Both the position numbers and the translations under genes were made by a program. Shown here one piece after another: positions 34,109 through 41,669 of a DNA stretch of 64,000 bases. The notes beneath the pieces were generated by a model. It made no database searches. It saw only the letters and a program-made list of their open reading frames with translations, and was not told the DNA's origin. Source of the DNA: G051132615 sp051132615 (GTDB lineage Bacteria > Pseudomonadota > Gammaproteobacteria > Burkholderiales > Neisseriaceae); assembly GCF_051132615.1 (NCBI RefSeq), contig NZ_CP152375.1:2728001-2792000 (forward strand), read 5' to 3'. How positions within the stretch are numbered: the stretch's first letter is position 1; every line of letters starts with the position of its first letter.

Positions 34109-35008
34109 ATGGCTAAATTAGTAGAGTGTATTCCCAATTTTAGTGAAGGACGTGATCAAGCAGTTATTGATGCATTAGTTAAAGAAGCAAAAAGCGTTTC
34201 TGGCGTGACCTTGTTAGATTACTCATCTGATGCAAGTCACAATCGCAGCGTTTTTACATTAGTCGGTGATCCAGATGGTATTGCAGAAGTAGCTTTTCGC
34301 TTGTGCAAATTGGCTAGTGAAAAAATTGATATGACCAAACATTCTGGAGAACACCCTCGTATGGGGGCAACAGATGTGATTCCTTTTGTGCCAGTAAAAG
34401 ACATCAGTGCAGAAGAGTGTGTGGAAATTTCTAAAAAAGTAGCTGAACGCATTTATAACGAATTGAAAATCCCTAGTTTCTTATATGAAGATTCAGCAAG
34501 AAGAGAGTCTCGTCGCAACTTGGCTGCTGTCCGTAAAGGACAATTTGAGGGTATGCCAGAAAAACTACAGCAAGAAGAATGGGCACCTGATTTTGGTGAG
34601 CGTAAAATCCATCCAACTGCTGGTATTACTGCTATCGGCGCTAGAATGCCATTAGTTGCCTTTAATATTAATCTAAGCACTTCTGATATCAATATTGCTA
34701 ATGCTATTGCCAAAACCATTCGTGCATCTAGTGGTGGATTTAAATACTGTAAAGCAATTGGTGTGATGCTAGAAGATAGAAATGTAGCCCAAGTATCAAT
34801 GAATATGGTCAATTATGAAGGCACACCACTTTATCGTGTGTTTGAAGTGGTTCGAGCAGAAGCTGCACGTTGGGGCGTTCATATCATTGGCAGTGAAGTA
34901 ATTGGATTAACACCTGCAAAAGCACTGGTTGATTGTGCTGAATACTATTTGAAAATTGAAAACTTCGATTACGCAAAACAAGTCCTTGAAAATCATTTGT
35001 TGGGCTAA
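34109..35008 (+). CDS. ftcD: Glutamate formimidoyltransferase
   Basis: Transfers the formimino group of N-formiminoglutamate to tetrahydrofolate, giving 5-formimino-THF and glutamate. 299 aa, the transferase domains only (ECIPNFSEGRD at the N-terminus, HPRMGATDVIPFVP with the catalytic His, and the C-terminal subdomain from about 180). In animals the cyclodeaminase is fused to it; here that activity is a separate gene, fchA, two genes on. The ftcD-fhs-fchA order suggests one C1 operon. Confidence 0.94.
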   Translation: MAKLVECIPNFSEGRDQAVIDALVKEAKSVSGVTLLDYSSDASHNRSVFTLVGDPDGIAEVAFRLCKLASEKIDMTKHSGEHPRMGATDVIPFVPVKDISAEECVEISKKVAERIYNELKIPSFLYEDSARRESRRNLAAVRKGQFEGMPEKLQQEEWAPDFGERKIHPTAGITAIGARMPLVAFNINLSTSDINIANAIAKTIRASSGGFKYCKAIGVMLEDRNVAQVSMNMVNYEGTPLYRVFEVVRAEAARWGVHIIGSEVIGLTPAKALVDCAEYYLKIENFDYAKQVLENHLLG

Positions 35009-35012
35009 ATTG

Positions 35013-35039
35013 TATTCCCTCTGTCATACAGAGGGAATA
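35013..35039 (+). other. Perfect hairpin between ftcD and fhs
   Basis: TATTCCCTCTGT and ACAGAGGGAATA pair over 12 bp with a 3-nt loop. There is no T tract, and fhs starts 26 bp later, so it is more likely an mRNA stability or processing element than a terminator. Confidence 0.5.
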
Positions 35040-35065
35040 GTCTCATAACAATAGGAGTGGGTGAA

Positions 35066-36742
35066 ATGAGTATTAAAAGTGATATTGAAATTGCACAAGA
35101 AGCAAAAATAGAAAATATAAAAAATATTGCAACATCAATTGGTATTGAGGACAAATACATTGAATTGTATGGTAATACCAAAGCAAAAATCAGTTACAAC
35201 TTACTGAAAGACAAACAAGATACGCCAGATGGTAAATTGATTTTGGTTTCTGCTATTTCTCCAACACCAGCAGGTGAAGGTAAAACCACTACAACAGTAG
35301 GTTTGGCTGATGGTTTACGTAAAATTGGTAAAAAATCAATTGTTGCTTTAAGAGAGCCTTCTTTAGGTCCAGTTTTTGGTGTCAAAGGTGGTGCTGCTGG
35401 CGGTGGTTATGCGCAAGTTTTACCAATGGAAGACATTAATTTACATTTTACTGGTGACTTTCATGCCATTGGTGCAGCCAATAATCTATTAGCTGCATTG
35501 ATTGATAATCATATTTTTCAAGGAAACCAATTAGGCATTGATTGCCGTAGAATTACTTGGAAACGTGTTGTTGATATGAATGATCGCCAATTACGTAATA
35601 TCGTCAATGGTATTGGTGGTCGCGTAAATGGTGTGCCTCGCGAAGATGGTTTTGATATTACTGTTGCATCAGAAGTGATGGCTGTATTTTGCTTAGCCAA
35701 CGATATTGAAGACTTAAAAGCACGTTTAGCCAAAATTGTTGTGGCTTATACCCGTGAAGAGCATCCAATTACTGTGGGTATGCTAAACGCGCAAGGTGCA
35801 ATGGCTGCTTTGTTAAAAGACGCGATTAAACCTAATTTAGTGCAAACCTTGGAACAAACACCTGCCTTTATTCATGGTGGCCCTTTTGCCAATATCGCTC
35901 ATGGTTGTAATTCAATCATTGCTACAAAAATGGCCCTAAAACTAGGTGACTACGCAGTTACCGAAGGTGGATTTGGTGCAGATTTAGGTTTAGAGAAATT
36001 AATTGACATTAAATGTCGTATGGCAGGTTTAACACCATCAGCTGTTGTTGTTGTGGCAACTGTTCGAGCTTTGAAACATCATGGTGGAGCAGCCAAAGAT
36101 AAATTAGGTCAAGAAGATCTGGTTGCTTTAGAAAAAGGCTTACCAAACCTATTGCAACATATCGAAAACATTAAGACTGTGTTTGGTTTGCCTGCTGTTG
36201 TGGCGATTAACCGTTTCCCAACAGACTCCGAAGCCGAATTAAAACTGGTTGAAGATAAATGTAAAGAGCTTGGTGTGAATGTTGCTTTATCTGAAGTGTG
36301 GAGTAAAGGCGGGGAAGGTGGTATTGAATTGGCCAAAGAAGTTGTGCGTTTGTGTGAAGAGCCAAATAACTTCTCTTATTGTTATGACTTGGATATGTCT
36401 TTAGAAGACAAATTAAACGCTATTGTCAAACGTATTTACCGTGGTGATGGTGTAGAGTTTACTGCTGAGGCGAAAAAACAATTGGCTTTGTTCAATAATC
36501 TAGGTTTTGATAAGTTACCGATTTGTATGGCAAAAACGCAGTATTCTTTCTCTGATAATCCTGCTTTATTGGGTGCACCTCGTAACTTTAAAATCACCAT
36601 TAAAAACCTAAAATTATCTGCTGGTGCAGGCTTCATTGTGGCATTAACTGGCGATATTATGACAATGCCTGGTTTACCAAAAATTCCTGCTTCAGAAAGA
36701 ATTGATGTGGACGCTTTAGGTAATATTTCAGGTTTATTTTAA
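35066..36742 (+). CDS. fhs: Formate--tetrahydrofolate ligase
   Basis: ATP-dependent formation of 10-formyl-THF from formate and THF, reversible. 558 aa from ATG 35066 (AGGAG upstream; the GTG at 35057 is inside the spacer). TPAGEGKTTTTVGL is the nucleotide-binding loop, with EPSLGPVFGVKGGAAGGGY after it. In organisms that ferment histidine or purines, Fhs runs backward and makes ATP from 10-formyl-THF. The location between ftcD and fchA fits that role, but direction cannot be read from sequence. Confidence 0.96.
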   Translation: MSIKSDIEIAQEAKIENIKNIATSIGIEDKYIELYGNTKAKISYNLLKDKQDTPDGKLILVSAISPTPAGEGKTTTTVGLADGLRKIGKKSIVALREPSLGPVFGVKGGAAGGGYAQVLPMEDINLHFTGDFHAIGAANNLLAALIDNHIFQGNQLGIDCRRITWKRVVDMNDRQLRNIVNGIGGRVNGVPREDGFDITVASEVMAVFCLANDIEDLKARLAKIVVAYTREEHPITVGMLNAQGAMAALLKDAIKPNLVQTLEQTPAFIHGGPFANIAHGCNSIIATKMALKLGDYAVTEGGFGADLGLEKLIDIKCRMAGLTPSAVVVVATVRALKHHGGAAKDKLGQEDLVALEKGLPNLLQHIENIKTVFGLPAVVAINRFPTDSEAELKLVEDKCKELGVNVALSEVWSKGGEGGIELAKEVVRLCEEPNNFSYCYDLDMSLEDKLNAIVKRIYRGDGVEFTAEAKKQLALFNNLGFDKLPICMAKTQYSFSDNPALLGAPRNFKITIKNLKLSAGAGFIVALTGDIMTMPGLPKIPASERIDVDALGNISGLF

Positions 36743-36753
36743 AGGATAAAGTA

Positions 36754-37380
36754 ATGAAACTTGTTGATTATACATTAAGTGGTTTTACCGATTTATTGGC
36801 CTCTGATGCGCCTGCACCAGGTGGTGGTTCTGCTGCTGCGTTAGAAGGAGCAATAGGTATTGCTTTAACAAAAATGGTGGGTTCTTTAACAGTTGGCAAA
36901 GCCAAATATGAAGAACATCAAGCATTTGTTGTTCAGCTAATCGAAGAAGCAGAAAAAATCAAAAATGATTTTATTGATGTTATTGACCGAGATACCGAAG
37001 CGTTTAATGGCGTAAGTGCGGTTTTCAGTATGCCTAAAGAAACGGATGCAGATAAAGCTAAAAGAAAAGAAGCGATGCAAACAGCGCTTAAAGCTTGTAC
37101 CAAAACACCTTATGAAATGATGTGTTTTGCTCAAGCCGCTATTGAGCTTACTGCTAAAGCTGTTGATAAAACCAACACCAATGCTGCCAGCGACTTAGGT
37201 GTGGCTGCTTTAAGTTTAAAAGCAGCGGTTCAAGGTGCATGGTTAAATATCTTGATTAATATTTCTGGTATTCAGGATCAGGCTTTTGTAGAAGAGTATC
37301 GTAAAAATGGTGAAGCTATTTTGGCTAAAGCTTTACCTATGGCTGATCAAATTTATGAAACAGTATTAAAAAGCCTATAA
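36754..37380 (+). CDS. fchA: Formimino-THF cyclodeaminase / methenyl-THF cyclohydrolase
   Basis: FTCD C-domain family enzyme of 208 aa, all-helical. The signature APAPGGGSAAALEGAIG near residue 21 is the folate-binding loop. Members convert 5-formimino-THF to 5,10-methenyl-THF and ammonia, and/or hydrolyse methenyl-THF to 10-formyl-THF. It starts 11 bp after fhs. It probably supplies the cyclohydrolase step that the FolD at 63145 seems to lack. Confidence 0.9.
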   Translation: MKLVDYTLSGFTDLLASDAPAPGGGSAAALEGAIGIALTKMVGSLTVGKAKYEEHQAFVVQLIEEAEKIKNDFIDVIDRDTEAFNGVSAVFSMPKETDADKAKRKEAMQTALKACTKTPYEMMCFAQAAIELTAKAVDKTNTNAASDLGVAALSLKAAVQGAWLNILINISGIQDQAFVEEYRKNGEAILAKALPMADQIYETVLKSL

Positions 37381-37399
37381 GCTTGTTTTGTTTTTCGTC

Positions 37400-37429
37400 A
37401 GATGCCTGTTATGCAGGCATCTTTTTTTA
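37400..37429 (+). terminator. Rho-independent terminator of the C1 operon
   Basis: 9-bp GC-containing stem (37400-37408 with 37414-37422), 5-nt loop and seven T. Confidence 0.92.
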
Positions 37430-37536
37430 TTTTTGCGTATATCTATTAAAAATAGAGCTTTTGTGCTAGATTTGCAAACCCAAATATTCAATTTGGTATT
37501 TTGATATAATATAAATAGTAAATTATGGGGATTATA

Positions 37537-37917
37537 ATGAAATATTTAATTACAGTAATAATGAGTTTTCTTCTATTTACAGGTTGTGCTATGCAGGAGC
37601 CTATTTACAATGCTCAAAGTAAAGTACCTGCTGGTTTAACTGTAAAACAAGTAGAAAAAGCAATTTTAGACGCACAACAAAGTAACCGTGGTTGGGTGCT
37701 TAAAAAAAGAAGCGATAATTTAATAGAGGGTAAATTGCTTAATAGAGGGTTTTTAGTTACTGTTCGTATTCCTTATTCAGCAACAGACTATCGTATTGAA
37801 TATGTATCAAGTCAAGGCCTAGATGTTGAAAATGGTAAGATTCATCGCAATTATAATAGATGGATTAATAATTTGGATCATGATATTCAATTCAAATTAT
37901 TACAAGCTGAAGAGTAA
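37537..37917 (+). CDS. Small putative lipoprotein
   Basis: 126 aa from ATG 37537 (GGGG upstream). Lipobox LFTGC gives a mature protein starting at Cys17. The rest is an alpha/beta domain with VKQVEKAILDAQQSNRGW and YRIEYVSSQGL, a compact fold seen in several small proteobacterial lipoproteins of unknown role. Monocistronic. Confidence 0.8.
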   Translation: MKYLITVIMSFLLFTGCAMQEPIYNAQSKVPAGLTVKQVEKAILDAQQSNRGWVLKKRSDNLIEGKLLNRGFLVTVRIPYSATDYRIEYVSSQGLDVENGKIHRNYNRWINNLDHDIQFKLLQAEE

Positions 37918-37941
37918 TTGTTGTTGATTTTTAATATGATT

Positions 37942-37971
37942 AAAATGCCTCTAAATGTAGAGGCATTTTTT
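37942..37971. terminator. Bidirectional terminator
   Basis: 12-bp stem (37942-37953 with 37958-37969), 4-nt loop, A run left and T run right. It lies between the lipoprotein and the convergent sigma-54 activator. Confidence 0.9.
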
Positions 37972-39643
37972 ATACAATAATGCCAAGTTTTTTGATTCTA
38001 TATTGGAGGCTTTGTCTGCTTAATGCTAATTGTTGGGCAGATTTGCTAATATTAAATCGATTTTGTGTTAATACCCGTTCAATAATATTTTTTTCTACTT
38101 GTTCTAAAGCATCATGTAAAGAGGCTTCTGTTAAATCACTCTCAGGTAAACTTTCTAATAAATGGTGATTTTCTACAAGATGATTAATTTTTTGTTGTTT
38201 TAAAGTTTGGAATTGTTTGGGTAAATGAATTAATTCTATTCTGTCCCCTTCAATAGTATTGAGGATGTAATCCAATACATTAAATAATTCCCGCACATTT
38301 CCAGGCCATTGATATTTTTGGAAGAGCGCTAATACTTTAGGGGAAATATATTTGATGTTTTTAATATAACGCCCAATATTTTTAGAAAGATAAAAATCAA
38401 TTAATTCATTAATATCGTCCAAACGATTTCGAAGAGGAGGGATCTCAACAGTCACTGTTGATAAACGGAAAAATAAGTCTTTGCGTAAAATATTTTGTTC
38501 AATTAAGCCTGTTAGATCCTCATTACAAGAAGAAATAAAGCGTACATTTGTTTGAATGTCTTTGTTGCTCCCTATACGGCGTACTGAACCTTCTTGAATG
38601 ACCCTTAATAATTTAGATTGCATAGCCAAACTCATTGAGTTTAATTCATCTAAAAATAATGTGCCTCCATCAGCTTCTTCAATTAACCCTGCTTGGTCTA
38701 CACTGCCCGTAAAGGAGCCTTTGGTTGTCCCGAAGAACATGCTTTCAATTAAAGTTTCTGGTACTGCTGCACAGTTAATGGCCACAAATTTTTTCTTATG
38801 ACGATCACTGGCTTTATGAATGCTTTGTGCAAAAATTTCTTTGCCTGTACCTGTTTCTCCTACAATTAAAACATTACAGTCTTGCTGAGCCATTTTTTTA
38901 GCTAAAGTAACAGATGCCAGTAATTCTTTATTGCTGCCAATAATGTCACTAAAGTGATAACCATTAAATTTACGTGGGTGTAAAGTATTGTTTTTTTCGT
39001 TAATGGTTTTCTTGATGTTTTTTAATTCATCTATTTGGTTGCCGATGGTTTCTAGGTCTTGCTCAAAAACAACAGCACCAATTAGATCATTCTCCTCAAA
39101 AATAGGGTAAGCAGTATTTATAGAAATAATACCCGTTCCCTTTGTTGATTTAAAATTATCAAAACGATTGGTTACTGGCGCTCGGGTTCTAAGAGTGGTC
39201 ATGACTGTGCTGATGTCTTCTTCTACATCATATAAATCAAATAAGTGCTTACCTGTTACATTTAAATGATTAGGAATAGCCGATATTTTCCTGCTGGTAT
39301 TATTAATATAAGTAAGTGAAGCATTTTGATCATAAATTTGAATACCATTTAATATCTTATCTAAAGTGAATTCATATAGACTTTCTTTCTTATTTTCCTT
39401 CTTGAGTAATATATAGGATGTTTTATCAGAACAAGAGAGATTTAAATAATCAAAACGCTCTTGCTTCCAAACAAGTATCGGGTGATCTTTGTGGAGTGTA
39501 AATTTTGAAATGTGAAAAAAATTTTGATTGATATATGTTAGCCATTCAGCTGCATACAGTTTCTCTAAAGAAGTATTTTCCCAATGAATTGAGTTAATAC
39601 ACTGTTCATTGTCTAGCTCAATCCAAATATCGATTAAAGACAT
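37970..39643 (-). CDS. Sigma-54-dependent activator (NtrC/RocR type)
   Basis: 557-aa bacterial enhancer-binding protein. The N-terminal 100 residues match nothing I know, and a PAS domain follows (about 92-200, LNGIQIYDQNASLTYIN). The AAA+ domain has Walker A GETGTGKE (262-269), Walker B GGTLFLDE (326-333), and a GSFTGS loop (309-314) in place of the usual GAFTGA; it retains the key Thr. A Fis-type helix-turn-helix ends the protein (FNISKSAQQLALSRQSLQYRIKKLG). It reads away from the lyase/BCCT pair, with paired sites and a -24/-12 promoter in between, so it is their likely activator. The PAS or N-terminal domain should sense the inducer. Confidence 0.92.
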   Translation of the reverse strand: MSLIDIWIELDNEQCINSIHWENTSLEKLYAAEWLTYINQNFFHISKFTLHKDHPILVWKQERFDYLNLSCSDKTSYILLKKENKKESLYEFTLDKILNGIQIYDQNASLTYINNTSRKISAIPNHLNVTGKHLFDLYDVEEDISTVMTTLRTRAPVTNRFDNFKSTKGTGIISINTAYPIFEENDLIGAVVFEQDLETIGNQIDELKNIKKTINEKNNTLHPRKFNGYHFSDIIGSNKELLASVTLAKKMAQQDCNVLIVGETGTGKEIFAQSIHKASDRHKKKFVAINCAAVPETLIESMFFGTTKGSFTGSVDQAGLIEEADGGTLFLDELNSMSLAMQSKLLRVIQEGSVRRIGSNKDIQTNVRFISSCNEDLTGLIEQNILRKDLFFRLSTVTVEIPPLRNRLDDINELIDFYLSKNIGRYIKNIKYISPKVLALFQKYQWPGNVRELFNVLDYILNTIEGDRIELIHLPKQFQTLKQQKINHLVENHHLLESLPESDLTEASLHDALEQVEKNIIERVLTQNRFNISKSAQQLALSRQSLQYRIKKLGIIV

Positions 39644-39674
39644 GATGTTTTTCCTTTAAATCTTTAAAAATAGT

Positions 39675-39743
39675 GCAAAATTTTTTTGCGCAAAAAAATT
39701 ATAGAAATATTTATTTTTTTTGCGAATAGCAAAATTTTTTTGC
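39675..39743. promoter_or_regulatory. Paired upstream activating sites for the sigma-54 activator
   Basis: The 15-bp imperfect palindrome GCAAAATTTTTTTGC occurs twice, identically, at 39675-39689 and 39729-39743, 54 bp apart (about five helix turns). A further TTTTTTTGCGCAAAAAAA palindrome overlaps the first copy. They lie 120-200 bp upstream of the -12 element, the classic place for enhancer sites. Confidence 0.7.
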
Positions 39744-39862
39744 ATATGAATTTATTTTGTATCGTATACATAAGTCAATATCTTGGCAATATTTTTTTAA
39801 ATTATTTTTAAAAACAATGATTTTAAAAATAATTTATCATGGTTATAAAAAAAACGTATCTT

Positions 39863-39878
39863 TGGCATGAAATTTGCT
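39863..39878 (+). promoter_or_regulatory. Sigma-54 (-24/-12) promoter of the lyase-BCCT operon
   Basis: TGGCATGAAATTTGCT matches TGGCAC-N5-TTGCW at all but one base, with GG (39864-39865) and GC (39876-39877) separated by exactly 10 bp. Transcription should start near 39889, leaving a 140-nt leader. A sigma-54 activator gene lies next door. Confidence 0.85.
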
Positions 39879-40028
39879 ACTAATAGATATAGATTAACTA
39901 TTCTCTATAAATGGTTAAAGAAACATCAGCCGTTAAATAACACGCACAAGAATGTTGTTGTTTGATTACATAACCAAATGATCGTTAAAACTGCTTAAGA
40001 CAGTGATCATTTTTCAGGGAGGCTTGTT

Positions 40029-41570
40029 GTGAATAAAACAAAGAGTGAAAAAGAGGTGGTACTTGGACAGAGGATTGATCTGGAAACATTTATTTCAGTC
40101 GCTCGTTTCGGTGCAAAAGTAACGTTCTCACAAGCATACTGTGAGCGAGTGAATCGATCTCGTGCCTTAGTTGAACAATGGGTTGATGAAGGTCGAGTGA
40201 TGTACGGGATTACAACGGGTTTTGGTGCTTTATGTACAAAAGCAATTTCTAAAGAAGAAACCGCTCGTCTACAAGAAAACATTATCTTATCGCATTCAAC
40301 ATCAGTTGGAGAGCCTTTTACTTGTGAACAAGCTAGAGCAACCATGTTAATGGTTTTACAAAATCTGGGGCAAGGGTTCAGTGGTGTTCGTTTACTGATT
40401 TTAGAAAAATACCGTGAATTCCTGAATAAAGGTGTGACTCCTTGGATGCCTCGTGAAGGCTCTGTTGGTTATTTAAGCCCAGAAGCACATATGGCATTGG
40501 TTCTAACTGGTATGGGACAAGCATATTTTGAGGGTGTTTTATTACCAGCTCAAGAAGCTTTAAAAAAAGCGCACATTGAGCCAATAGCACTCAGTTCAAA
40601 AGAAGGTTTAGCACTTATTTCAGGAACCACTTCAGTAACCGCTTTAGGTGCCTTGGCATTATATGATATGTTACAGGCTGCTAAATCAGCTGATATTATT
40701 GGTTCAATGAGCTTAGAAGCTTTAAAAGGCATTATTAAAGCTTTTGATGAAAGAGTTATGTCGATTCGTCCGCATATTCATCAAACTCAGACTGCTGCTA
40801 ATGTTCGAAATATTTTGTCTGATTCTGAAATTATTCACCATTATAAAGACAGCAGAATACAAGATGCTTTATCTTTGCGTTGTATTCCCCAACTGCATGG
40901 TGCTGTTAAAAAAACGCTAAATGACGCTTTAGTGACAATAGAAACAGAAATCAATGCGTGTTGTGATAATCCTATTATTTGGCCTGATGAGCAAAACCCT
41001 GATGTGATTTCGGCATGTAATCCAGACTCTGCTTATGTTGGCCTTGCGATGGATTCAGCGTGTATTGCTTCTACCATGTTGGCAAAAATGTCAGAGCGTC
41101 GTAATAACCGCTTAATAGATGAAAGCTTATCTGGTTATCCATGTTTTCTTATTAAAGAGCCTGGTCTAAATTCAGGACTCATGATTCCTCAATATACACA
41201 AGCTGGGTTACTTAATGATATGCGTATTTTATCAACCCCTGCGACTATTGATGGTACACCTACTTGTGCCAATCAAGAAGACTATGTTGCTATGGGTTAT
41301 AACGCATCAAAAAAGGCTGTCAGTATTGTTGAAAAATTAGAATATATTCTAGCAATAGAACTATTGTCTGTTTATACAGCGCAAGGATTTTTGGATGCTG
41401 ATTTAAAACGCAGTAGCGCCACTTTAAATGTGTTTGATGAGTTGACTCAAACCATTCCGCCACTTGAACAAGATGTGTATTTATTTCCATATATTAATTA
41501 CTTAAAAGACCTCATTCACTCAGGAAGATTAGTTGCTCTAGTAGAAGAAAAAACAGGGCCTCTTCAATAG
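40029..41570 (+). CDS. HAL-family lyase without the MIO triad; probable trimethylammonium (ergothionase/hercynine-type) lyase
   Basis: 513-aa protein starting at GTG 40029 (GGGAGG 6 nt upstream). Overall it is a histidine ammonia-lyase homologue: YGITTGFG (Tyr59), LSLRCIPQLHG and ANQEDYV (Glu417) are all present. But GSVG at 144-147 is followed directly by YLSPEAHM, where HutH has ASGDLAPLAHM: the three MIO-forming residues are exactly deleted. The Asn that aids MIO formation is Ser198 and the HutH PYSLRC Tyr is Leu281. Ammonia elimination should therefore be impossible, whereas ergothionase is a known family member that works without MIO because trimethylamine is a good leaving group. The BCCT transporter beside it supports a betaine substrate: ergothioneine (product thiourocanate) or hercynine (product urocanate). 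Confidence 0.8.
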   Translation: MNKTKSEKEVVLGQRIDLETFISVARFGAKVTFSQAYCERVNRSRALVEQWVDEGRVMYGITTGFGALCTKAISKEETARLQENIILSHSTSVGEPFTCEQARATMLMVLQNLGQGFSGVRLLILEKYREFLNKGVTPWMPREGSVGYLSPEAHMALVLTGMGQAYFEGVLLPAQEALKKAHIEPIALSSKEGLALISGTTSVTALGALALYDMLQAAKSADIIGSMSLEALKGIIKAFDERVMSIRPHIHQTQTAANVRNILSDSEIIHHYKDSRIQDALSLRCIPQLHGAVKKTLNDALVTIETEINACCDNPIIWPDEQNPDVISACNPDSAYVGLAMDSACIASTMLAKMSERRNNRLIDESLSGYPCFLIKEPGLNSGLMIPQYTQAGLLNDMRILSTPATIDGTPTCANQEDYVAMGYNASKKAVSIVEKLEYILAIELLSVYTAQGFLDADLKRSSATLNVFDELTQTIPPLEQDVYLFPYINYLKDLIHSGRLVALVEEKTGPLQ

Positions 41571-41669
41571 AGTCTTGCTTTTTTTGATCAGAAAACGTTT
41601 TTAATTTTAATGTTTTGGTTTTAATTTTAAATGTACTAAACAGTAGCTTAGAACAAAGGGAGCGGTATT

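Noticed and set aside
34453..34812. 119-aa minus-strand frame inside ftcD
   Set aside because: Shadow of ftcD on the opposite strand; no Shine-Dalgarno or recognisable domain.
40029..41570. Second histidine, phenylalanine or tyrosine ammonia-lyase
   Set aside because: All of these need the Ala-Ser-Gly MIO triad, which is deleted here together with the supporting Asn.
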